Assembly (NCBI GenBank): GCA_963930775.1
Contig: OZ005694.1
Location: 8,882,899 to 8,946,898 of the forward strand
DNA from: Cliona cf. orientalis
Lineage: Eukaryota > Porifera > Demospongiae > Clionaida > Clionaidae
Direction of reading: 5' to 3'
Length of the DNA: 64,000 nt
Part shown: positions 47,901 to 64,000 of the stretch, piece by piece
Numbering within the stretch: position 1 is the stretch's first letter
Layout: every line of letters starts with the position of its first letter
Notes under the pieces: generated by a model
What the model was told of the DNA's origin: nothing
Databases searched by the model: none
What the model saw: only the letters and a program-made list of their open reading frames with translations
Position numbers and translations under genes: made by a program

Positions 47901-48995
47901 GGGCGTCCAGCACAAACATCTGGTCCTCGGTCCACGACCCGATGTCCAGCAGCAGGTCGTCCCTTCGTCTCTTCAGTCTCCCGATAAACCGATTGAAGTA
48001 TCGCTTCACCTTTCTCTCACACCCCTCCCTGTTCCTCTCGAGCTTCACGATGGCCGAAGACACCGCACTCTCCCCGTGCGTGAGCTCGTCGAAATCTCTC
48101 ACGAGCCTCTCCTTAGCTTCCTTCAAGTTTTCAACTGAAGGTTTTGCTGCCTCAGTGGCAATTTCACAATTGTGCTCCTTATGGTTTCCGTAGAGCTGAC
48201 AATAGGCACATATGAGCTCCTTACAGTCCCGACAGTAGACACGTTTTTCGTGATCGTGGTCCTTACAGTAGTGTGACTTTTTGGGGCGAACGGTTGCCGT
48301 CGAGCTCTGTGACCTCATACCGAGCAGGGCAAAGTTTTTCGTGAGCGTGGTGATGTCTCGGTTCTCGATCCGATTCTCCATCTTGCACGTGGGACATCGG
48401 ATATCGTTCTTGGGTGGGCGAGGGGGGTTGAAGATCGACGGGAAGCGACGGGTGGTGGTCCATCTACGACCGGCGTAGTGGATGTTGAAGATCATGGTTG
48501 GGTTATCTTCATCGTCTGGCTCCATGTTTAGAAGACGCTCAAGACATTCTGGAGAAAGAACAGAACACTTTTAAAATTATTAAATTATGCATACCTAACG
48601 ATAGTCTGGTGTGGGGTGGCTGACTCAAGATGGACCTCCTGGCCCCTTGTCCAGCTTTTACTTTTTGAAACACGGGGAATGGGTTCCAAAACAAGGCTAA
48701 CAACAATTTCTGGCATGACAAAATGTTTATTGTGTGCATCTGGCCCTAATCAAGTGCCTGTACTAATCAAAACTTATCAGCAACCATAATTTGGTGGGTG
48801 GGACTTTAATCACCAACAGCGGGATAGGCCTACATAGTATACTAAATATTATATTAACTTCTCACCGGTACAGTAGGTATGGCCACACTGTAGTATCCTG
48901 GGAATGAGGTTGTTGTCGCTGTCGCTGTAGTCTCTGAAGCAGACGGGGCATATGGGGCCTTGCTGCGGCGGAGACTCGCTCAAAGACTCAGCCAT
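44949..48995 (-). CDS. RING-B-box (TRIM-type) E3 ubiquitin ligase with long acidic tail
   Basis: Exons 48866-48995, 47894-48548, 46501-47540, 45594-46280, 44949-45358; 2,922 bases, 973 aa, frame intact. RING: CPVC at 16-19, CGHTYC, ECLE, then CPTC at 95-98, with an unusually long spacer of about 47 residues before the last pair. B-box from about residue 138 (YCKDHDHEKRVYCRDC, ICAYCQLYGNHKEHNC), followed by a probable coiled coil (ENLKEAKERLVRDFDELTHG onward). After about residue 270 there is no PRY-SPRY, NHL or filamin domain that I recognise: the rest is disordered, rich in Asp/Glu, Ser and Gly (DGYDDDDDRLSDD, SEEEEEDGNDSQDD). It acts presumably in ubiquitin transfer; its target is unknown. 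It lies tandem with, and downstream of, another RING ligase gene. Confidence 0.82.
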
Positions 48996-49354
48996 ACTGG
49001 CAACTGCTTATAGTTCTAACCTTATTCTATTATAAAAAAGCTTTAAGTTAGCTTATAGCTAGGTAAATAGATGCTCTCCTGGTCAAAAGGAATGAGAGAT
49101 GTCGACCAAGCCAGGCCAGCAGAGTGAGCTCCTGTAATTAAGGGTCCGGCCGGAAGTCACATCATATCCGGCATCCGTTATGCACATACTGGCGCCGCGC
49201 GCGGAACCGTGTATATGCGCATGCGCAGAACTATCAGCCACTGTTGTATGACATTGTATAATTTCACAAAAATGATGATGTGCCCAAATATAAATAGCTA
49301 CATAATTATTAATTGTATAAGATATACACCACTGAAAAATCCACACAGAAATGA

Positions 49355-55759
<6,405 letters not shown>

Positions 55760-56673
55760 TATCAACTAGCGAAACAAAGGTTATAGATAAAATCCTCAAC
55801 TTTCTAGAAATTGTTTTAACTTTTTGTAGTTGTGTACACTGATCAGGGCTCTGTTTGATGTCAATTTACCGAGTTTCTGTGATGAAATATTTAACAGGTC
55901 GGACTCGGGCTTCCAAACGCCGTCTCGGATTTCACTTCACTTTTCTCTCTTTACGGTAGTGATCAGCACTGAATGCTAATTTTGAGCTCCGACCTCGGCA
56001 TGTGATGTGGCTTGCGGTATTAAAGTTCGGGTGCCGCAAATTATCACCTATTCTTGGCGCGATGATTGGTCCTACTTGATAGCCGGCTCCTTGTAAATTA
56101 TTCGTAGTGCGCACAGACCAATTCTACCGTTTCGTATAAAAATTGTCTGTACGTTCTCTCAGCTATTGACGATTCGATAGCAACTTCGTTCGGCGATCGC
56201 CTCAGAGACCAGCCGATCAAACACGTATTATAAAACAGTTCCGGGAAGTACAAATCAGTTATACTCTTTAATGTACGCCACTCTAAAATACACTGACTCG
56301 AACAAAACGCGAGTCACACCTACACAACAAATCCCTAGCCAGCTGTGTGTACTTGTACTTCTGATCTCATATCATCTTGTTCAACATTACTCAGGTGTCG
56401 ATTAAATAGAGCGGACCAACATTGCTTGTGCGCATGCGTCAAATAGCTACAGTTGCATGTGGATCATCTTTAGCAAAATAATACCCAGGACAATGGCTGC
56501 AAGACATTGTCTGGCTCGCCCCCTCAATATGATTTGCATCAGTCATTATACCATGTTGACAGAAAGATACAAGAGTGATATTATGAGTAATGAATAGGAA
56601 TAATTACCATTTCATGATTTCAGACAGAAAAATAACATGACATTGTGATTACAGGCAGAAAGTGTATGAGTGA
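55760..56673. other. intergenic with ZNRF promoter
   Basis: Between the ZNRF start and the SLC38 stop, both on the minus strand. It should hold the ZNRF promoter and leader and the SLC38 3' UTR. No further gene seen. Confidence 0.5.
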
Positions 56674-59672
56674 CTAATAAAGATGTGCATCAATCAAAAT
56701 GGTGCCGGCAAAACTGAGCCCAAAAATAAACGCTCCCAAAGCAACGAGAAGACAAGAAAACGCAACACACACACACTTGGAAAAGTTGGAGAATGTCGGT
56801 GAATCGAGGGACAGTTTTAATAATACAATACCTGCAGGGAAAGAATGAAAATTAATAATAATTCCATAAGTCAGGCACTGTAAAGTATTAAATAAATACT
56901 GTATGATGGATGCCTCTATAATTAAACTTTTGCACTGTGCATTTTCCTATAAGTGAAGACTGTGAGAGCTATAATAATATTATTATAATCAGTACAGGTT
57001 TGATATAATAGCATCATCCCCAGGCCTGCACAGAACTTATACTTACTATATGTATAATTATAGCTACAAGCAAAATTGTATGACACTGTAAGGAAAATAG
57101 GATATGCCCAGTCTATATAGAGCCAACTTATCGATTTATTATAATCATTGGACCTGGAAAGAAGAAGATAAAGACTGCTGCCAGTCCACCAGTGAAGTCA
57201 ATGATGTAAGTGATCTTCGTGGTGACGAGAGAGAGGGTGAGAGAGAGAAAGAACCAGACCACACTGATGGATCGTAGCCGGCAGCCTTCGTGGGAGGAGA
57301 GGAGGGAGTCTCTCCTGCAGAGCTTCAGTAGCTTCATCAAGATACTGTCAACTGCGGTCCTGCAGGACAAAAATTAATACATTACATCATCCCATAATCA
57401 TAGAGTCGGTAGACTCTATAAGTAGTGATGGTCCGGATATAATATTATAATAAAACACAATAATACTATATTATACATTCCCTATCACAGGCAGATTTCA
57501 TGCTAATCTACTATAATAGGCTATTAGTATAATAATATTATATACAGCAGTATGCAAAAGTTGGAAAGCGTATACTCCTTAATACTGAAGATATTCCAGT
57601 GGAGAGCTAATACTTATGTGAGTAAGAAATACTAGTGAATTTTGATTTGGAAGATTACAAAAGTAGACCACCCAAACTGCCAAAACTATTCTCCAACCTG
57701 CCGCAGAAGGTGAGAATAGGATAAGAGGTGACCATGATCACGCCCATCAGTGCCCTAGCCACATCAACCATCACATCCCGAGGACAGTAGCTCCGCAGAA
57801 TGTCCGAAGCTATGCATCCTGTCTCCCTCGTGAAGAAGGTGAGGTAGCCAAATACTCCAGTTAGGGTGTAGATGCAAAGACAGATGAAGACAGAGATGAC
57901 TGCGATGATGGAAAATGCCCCGATGTTTCTCCGCTTTAGACCGGCATAGACTTGTACTGATGATATGTGACACTGCAGAGGGATGAGTGCTGATGATGAT
58001 AATATTAACATCTGCCCAGGCTTTGGTAAGCGTGCTCGGTAATGGTCGTCAACCAACATCACAGCTGTTTGGTAATGGTCGTCAAGTATTGTTGTACAAT
58101 GTATAATTATGGCCAACGTCCACTCACAAGCTAGTATACAACATAGTTATGTATGTACCTGAAATCCATAGCATATGAAAGGAATGGCGTTCAGTGAGTC
58201 AGTCCAGGAACGACTACATGTACTTAAAAGGAGAAATCACAAAGGTTACTAAAATAATTATATTATAGCTCCAATGTATAGAGCCCCCATTAGCCGTTTA
58301 TGATAAGTTTAGCCAAGACATAAGCTACTTTCAATTTCAAAAATGGTCTGTTATTTGTGAATTAATAGTAATAGTACACCACCCATAAATTATAAATCCC
58401 CCTACAAATTCTTGAGTCAAGACAAGACAGCCTAATAAGCCAAATACATGTAAGCTCCAGACTATGGAAGTTCCCAGAATTTGATACCATCCACAAGACA
58501 CCCCCCACAGTAAGTCCATACCCCATTGTGTGCATACATCTTATCAATCGTTAATTATTATACAATAGCTTCTTCCCCATGCTCATGAAAAGATCGCTAA
58601 AATTAACCCCTCGAAAATTTCCCACTATACATGCATATAATATACAGTATGTCCATTATCCTGATGGTTAAAATGAATAATTCAGAATTTCCAGTGACAT
58701 GACTTACTGTTCGATGTTTCTAGCGCAATCACTGAGTATAGAAGAGTTTCTCTCGATCAGGAAGTACTTGGTGGTGACGACTACAGCGATGTAGACAAGG
58801 GACAGAACAGCCAGGAAGCTGGAGAGATTGATTGGTGGGGGAAGGTGAAAATAATTATTTACAACGAACGTGTATATTTGTAATCTTAGCTACTGTATAC
58901 ATGTAATACACAAACTAATAATAATAAATGAATGCTTCGTCATTGTACTGCCAAGCTTTGCACTTTCCCATAATGATATTATTATGGCATTAAGAAAAAA
59001 TGAAATTGGCACCAAGATTCTTAGAGAGGAAATGACTGATAACAACAAAACAGCTTGTGTCTTCCCAAGTGACAACACTGATTGATGAAACACCAAACAC
59101 CTTCGAGCGTCACACAACAGTCACTGCCATACTCTAGCTATTTCACATACATGATTTATAGCGCTTTATACATGTGCATATTTCCCTGAGGCAAGGTGAA
59201 AGATCAACGAGCACAATCCGATTGGTGGATGTTTATTTTCATTATTGACACAAAAGAACAATGACAATAGTCCCTTGAGCAAAACGTATGTATGGAGTTT
59301 ACGTGCACTTTTGTTGCTAGCTAGTCTAGTCCAAGAGAGGGGGGGAGGGGGGAATGGTCAGATATCAATCAATGTTCGCCATTTATGTAGGTGTGAGACT
59401 TAACACTCACTGATACCTGTTCTCAAGGTGTTACTGCTCCTATATACGTTCCCTTATTAGTCATCCTTTTGTATTACATATAACAATATTATTATTATCA
59501 TTCTGAGTGCATCCAGATATATTATAATGACACCAATTTCCTATTTCATTACGGAAGTTCATATTTGATCTGTAGTGTTAGTGTTTAACCACAGAGATCT
59601 GATGAGTACACTACAAAGCTGTAGTAAAAAAGTCCCCTCTTCACTTTAGTTACATCTCCCTCTCTCTCTCTG

Positions 59673-59732
<60 letters not shown>

Positions 59733-61642
59733 TCTCCTCTCTCTCTCTCCTGCACACACCTTGTATAGCTGAGTATCCCAATTCTCTTTGGAAACAGCCA
59801 TGGTAGGATGAGAACGACGCTCACAGCAGCGATCATGAACCGTCTGTCGAGGTACCAGTGGTTCTTTACTGCCTCTCCGTGGGCTGAAGCAACTATTGGG
59901 GTATAGTAATATTATGTACAGTGAGTGTGTATGCATGATTAATAGTATTAGTTCACAATGCACACTCCGCATAAAAAAAAATAATAACACTACAATATAT
60001 ATAATCGTACATATACACTGGAACCATGAACAGACTGCATATCTATAATTATTACGTAATGCAGTAGCTTCCCTTACCCCCTACCGTCCTACCACTCCCC
60101 CCCCCCCCCCCCCAACACACACACACTCACCACAACTAAAAAAGGGTATACTATTATGTGAGGGAGTAATGCTAGGCTAAGCTGAACTTGAGACAAAAGG
60201 TGGATTTCCCTGGTGAGCAAGTTCCGGTGAGCTCAATATACATGTAGCTTTTACTATTTGTGGAGTATCAGCACTGTACTGATGGTCAAATAGGGGACAA
60301 TTTCTACAGGGGTAGAGAGTGGACTAGATAAATTCGAATTGCATCATGCATCATGATCTGATTATCCGGTTGAGCTGATTGTCCAGAGATAATACTACCT
60401 GTATTATATCGCAACAGCCTATAATATATAGCCATACCAGAAAATGGGTGGATTCTGATTGTTACTGCAATGTGCCTTATAAAGAGGATATTTTGCTATA
60501 AAAATTGCCCACAAAAAGAAGTGATTTTTAGCTGGTATGGCAAGTGAGCTCCAATAGGCCTGATTACCCACGTAGTTGACTTTGTAAGGTCTCCTTCAAA
60601 AGGCTTGCTACCTAGCAACGCTTAAGGATGCAGTTTGAATATCAACATCAACAGCATCAAAGGGACGGTGCTTCTCGTCTAATAAGCAAGAGAGAGAGAG
60701 AGAGAACGAGTGAGAGGGAGAGAGAATTTCAGGGGTGACCGGAAATATGCATTTGACGCTTTCATGATTAAAGGGACATACTTACGCAATAACAACACTT
60801 CAAAGGATGCTTTCAACACTCAAACGACAGGACAAATTAGGGAGCTAATTATTACGTGGCAACAGAAAGGCTTTTTTAACGTAGGTACCAAGGTGAACTA
60901 AAACTGTCCCCACGTATTTCTTATTCGTAATCGTAGTGTACTAACGAGCAGGGCTTTACTCACTATCGACAGTCTGGTCTCCAATGACGACCAAGAATGT
61001 GGTGGCACAACCAAAGCAAAACACCACTATACACAGTTCAGCTAGGATCCTGAAGAATGGTCCACACACTTGCTCAACGATGCGCTCATAAGTAGCCACC
61101 TGTTTGACCTCAGCTGCATAGGCTAGGATGAGTAGGGTAGTGATGATGAAAAATACGAGAACCTGTGTGCATGTGTGTGTGTGTGTGTGTGTTTGTGGAG
61201 GGGGAGGGAGAATATAATAATCTATAAAAATATTCATCATGTGATAGCACCAAAACAATACACAGTGTGGGTGGGTGTGCGCATGTGTACAAAAAAAATG
61301 GCGACGTAAACATAATATACTTTGGTCATCGGCAAAACTCACTACTTCGATGAGTACTCCGTAGGGCACGCCACCTGCATTATAGAAGGCCTGGGGAAAG
61401 GCAAGAAGCCCCGCGCCAAGGGCCGCATTCACGACTATAAAGATTGCGCCGATCGCCGAGCTAGTGCCCCGAGGGAGGGTGCGAATTTCCCACGGGTAGA
61501 AGAAGAGATCGCTCTGCGCATCTCCACCGTCGGGGATCTCGGCCTCCTGTACGCTGTATTTCTTGCCAAAGGGCGATGGAATAATGAGCGATGCTGATGC
61601 AACAGAATCACTGTCCATTGCCTGCAGCTGGCGCTGGCTCAT
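56674..61642 (-). CDS. SLC38-family sodium-coupled neutral amino acid transporter
   Basis: Exons 61343-61642, 60964-61162, 59760-59883, 58708-58818, 58159-58213, 57698-57972, 57154-57359, 56674-56831; 1,428 bases, 475 aa, intact frame (human SLC38A7 462). The AAAP/SLC38 opening is clear: SSAIGAIFIVVNAALGAGLLAFPQAF, with the unwound TM1 Gly-Ala-Gly region. Later: IGDQTVDS, WYLDRRFMIAAVSVVLILPW, NAIPFICYGFQCH (family motif), GVFGYLTF, ILRSYCPRD, and a final TM LLVALGAFIFGLSFAGT. About 11 membrane segments are expected. Best resemblance, from memory, is to SLC38A7/A8, the lysosomal and retinal glutamine transporters; subtype is not certain. Head-to-head with a + strand gene at 62,240. An intron has a CT tract and another has a copy of the dispersed repeat at 22,782. 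Confidence 0.9.
57399..57437. repeat. dispersed repeat beginning with a palindrome (copy 2)
   Basis: Partner of 22,782-22,820, 36 of 39 bases shared, in the intron before SLC38 exon 7. See that entry. Confidence 0.6.
59655..59750. repeat. CT microsatellite next to SLC38 exon 3 donor
   Basis: Imperfect (CT)n; ends within ten bases of the exon 3 5' splice site on the minus strand. Confidence 0.9.
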
Positions 61643-62239
61643 GATCGAAAGGGGGGAAGTCCCTGGCGCGGGCCGGTGGAAATTAAAAGCCCGCCGGCGC
61701 GCTTCCTGTTTTTGGCGCGTATGTCCTATCTAATCACATTAATGACTGACTGATGGAATTCTTTTGATCGTCTGGCATGTTAATTAAACGATTTCGGAAG
61801 TGGTGCTATTGTGTGAGAGGTGGAAAAGTCATGGCAAGCTGCAGCTAAAATAGCGATGTCTGGAGAAAGGCGCTCAAAACAAGAGCAGACAAGTAGATGA
61901 TAGTAGCTAGCTAACCTTACTTGTAAAAGTGTACGTGTGAAACCTGCGATTTCTAAAAGTGAAACCTGCTCTGTATACTATACTGGTGAGTGAACAACCG
62001 TTTTTAATATGATAACTTGGATTTTTGAGGAGTGTACTGCCTGAAATTTAGCTGACGTAAGCTTAGCTGTTGGGATATCAGTGTGCTTATATAAAAAAGA
62101 ACAATATCGATTCATTTTATCGTTGCAACTTCAAACCGTTTCATTTCTCTTGTTCAGAAACACCCCCGACGCCTCCGAGGAGCAATAATTAAGCTGAAGT
62201 TGTGCAGTAGGTCGTGGTCAGATATCAGTGGAGGAGACA
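61643..62239. promoter_or_regulatory. divergent promoter region, SLC38 / 62.2 kb gene
   Basis: 597 bases between divergent starts. The first 80 bases next to SLC38 are GC-rich (gcgggccggtgg, agcccgccggcgcgcttcct). A probable untranslated first exon of the + gene could lie here (a donor-like gtgagtgaac at about 61,985). Confidence 0.4.
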
Positions 62240-62311
62240 ATGGACTGTGCAACTATCGTGAAGAGAGGCTACCTCTATGATAAGAAGATGGGACTGCTAC
62301 CAGTCACCACA
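62240..62311 (+). CDS. first coding exon of an unidentified gene (possible PH-domain start)
   Basis: ATG at 62,240 reads MDCATIVKRGYLYDKKMGLL, then PVTT and a consensus donor gtgagtg, phase 0. The pattern KRGYLYDKK resembles the first strand of a pleckstrin-homology domain, but 24 residues cannot prove it. No following exon is recognised in the remaining 1.7 kb, which is repeat-rich; the rest probably lies to the right. Confidence 0.4.
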
Positions 62312-62929
62312 GTGAGTGAGAGGGAGAGAGAAAGAGAGAGAGGAAAGGGGTGCTGTTGAGCATAGTGCTTCACTGCTTGTTCAAGAAAGCTTACCTATAA
62401 CTTGCCAAGGATAGTAAATATCCAAGGGATTCCAAACCAGTTCAAATTACGCCAAAGTGCACACTGCATACACTAGCTATAAATAGATATCCCATGTTGT
62501 ATCTGTATGGTGCATGTGGTCCCATCTGGTCGATCGTTTGGTTGGTTGGTGGTTGCGTCTTATGTCAGCCTCTTGTCATCCGAGCCATTTGAAGATAATT
62601 AGATCCAACTAGTAGGTATGCTGTACTCGCTGCCTGTTGTCTTGGCGATAAATCAATTGTCTGTCATATATAATTCATTGTCCCGGTATAGTATGGTACA
62701 TGTACGTACATGTATGGCCATGGGTATGCACTTAGACGGATGTTTTGACATGACTAAAATTATGTCCGTAACCTTGTATAATAGTGTAGTTTGCTGGATT
62801 ATGGATTTTCCGGTAAGTAACCAAGCCTGTGCGTGTGACGGGAGTAGTAGTATTACATGTATGTCAGGGTATACAAGTTTGTAGTTTGTATGCATTTTGT
62901 GTGTGTATTATGTAGAGCGTATGTGTATG

Positions 62930-63195
62930 TGTGCGTAGCCTCATCCTCAGGCTACCCAATCTTTCAATCAGGAGAGAGAGAGGGAGAGAGAGAGGGAGAG
63001 GGAGGGAAGGGAGAGAGAGGCGTACGTGCACATAGCCTCATCCTTAGGCTCCCCGATCTTTTCAGCAGGAGAGAGAGAGGGGGAGGGAGAGGGAGAGGGA
63101 GGGAAGGGAGAGAGAGACGTACGTGCACATAGCCTCATCCTTAGGCTCCCCGATCTTTTCAGCAGGAGAGAGAGAGAGGGAGAAGGAGCGAGGGA
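62930..63195. repeat. minisatellite, three units of about 90 bases
   Basis: Unit: tagcctcatccttaggctcc, then ccgatcttttcagcaggaga, then a GA-rich tail, then cgtacgtgcaca. Three copies start near 62,937, 63,034 and 63,131; the first is the most diverged. Confidence 0.9.
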
Positions 63196-64000
63196 GAGTA
63201 TGTATCCATTGATTATTGGTAGTTTATTATACACCACTTACTTCCAGTTTTTCTCACCTGCCCACGCTTGCCTCTTATAAGGCCTAGTTTACTACCATTA
63301 TGCCGTGAACAAATGCCAATAGTGCTACGATGGCCGTCACACGCCAGTATTGTGCTGGACTACGCATGATACAAGTGGCTTTGCCTTTTTTTGTGCTCCA
63401 GGTAAGTACGGTAGATCGGTATGCCCGAGCAGGCATAAGCAGTGAAGCTACTATAGCGGCTAAGCCTCTGAACTTAAAACTTCATGTACCTGTATCCTAG
63501 CCAGCATATCGTTCTGCGTGCACTTGCACTTGTACATGTACCTAATTAAATGTCGTTGATTTGACCTGGCGTTACCTGATACCAGAATCACCTGGAGTGT
63601 GGTAATAAGTATATTATTATGCTCGCTGGTAATTGCTTGTTTATTTACCCCTGTGGGTTAATTTGAGGGGACAAAATGAAGTCAAGTGAAGTGGTAGCAC
63701 TGAGTCTAGTGCATGTACCCAAGCTTGCATCTTGGGTGGGTGAAGGGTTCCTCCACTTTGACATTAAAGGAGATTTTTGCAGTTAAATCATCAATTACAT
63801 CATATAATATTATGTCATCAAAGGGGCCTGTTATTACGTTAATATTCATATGAAGCAAAGTTGAGCCACACGCCGTAGCGTGCTCTACCTTTGATGCATT
63901 CATATAAATGAGCATGTGTACACATACTGAACTCAATACAAAATCCATAGCAGTACTGTAGAGTTGCATCCGGAAGGAGAGAAAGAGAGAGAGAGAGAGA
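63196..64000. other. non-coding right edge, probably intron
   Basis: No exon, RNA gene or element could be supported. It ends in a GA run at the window edge. Confidence 0.4.

Noticed and set aside
62930-63195. Three spaced repeats as a CRISPR-like array
   Set aside because: Units are contiguous about 90-base minisatellite copies with GA-rich tails in an animal genome, with no unique spacers.

Overview
This is animal nuclear DNA. The genes have many short exons separated by small, AT-rich GT-AG introns, and the protein families are metazoan. The DNA is full of microsatellites, hairpins and small inverted-repeat elements. Compact genes, close gene spacing and early-branching-looking paralogs suggest a marine invertebrate, possibly a demosponge. 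That assignment is an inference and is weak. Exon joins below were made by eye from splice sites; for every intact model the summed exon lengths are a multiple of three.

Region 1 (1-10.6 kb) is one arm of a segmental duplication whose other arm is at about 35.7-41.5 kb. Both arms carry a tartrate-resistant acid phosphatase (ACP5-like) 3' end on + and a purine nucleoside phosphorylase (PNP) gene on -. The left arm also holds a SAMHD1-like gene between them that the right arm lacks. The left PNP is a pseudogene, with a frameshift and a roughly 1.1 kb inverted-repeat element inside one exon. The right PNP is intact (397 aa). The right ACP5 gene has a deletion and an insertion that break its frame.

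Region 2 (11.2-30.7 kb) holds a DUSP19-like phosphatase with an in-frame TGA, then four more SAMHD1-like genes: b (+, frameshifted), c (-), d (+) and e (+). With gene a at 1.2-4.8 kb this makes five SAMHD1-like HD-domain dNTPase paralogs in 30 kb, four of them with intact frames (about 596-725 aa). All keep the HD metal ligands. All have changed the residues that read guanine in the human allosteric site, and genes c and e have also changed substrate-pocket residues. Gene e has a mitochondrial-looking N-terminus. SAMHD1 makes deoxynucleosides from dNTPs and PNP cleaves purine deoxynucleosides, so the cluster groups two consecutive steps of purine deoxynucleotide breakdown.

Region 3 (30.8-43.4 kb) holds a 2.66 kb terminal-inverted-repeat element, an ACP5 first-exon relic, the broken ACP5 gene and intact PNP. 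Region 4 (43.4-62.3 kb) is ordinary single-copy gene space: FITM2 (lipid droplet/ER), a RING-B-box (TRIM-type) E3 ligase, a ZNRF1/2-type E3 ligase, an SLC38-family amino-acid transporter, and the first exon of an unidentified + strand gene. Three gene pairs (DUSP19/SAMHD1b, PNP/FITM2, SLC38/62.2 kb gene) are head-to-head with 0.2-0.6 kb between start codons.
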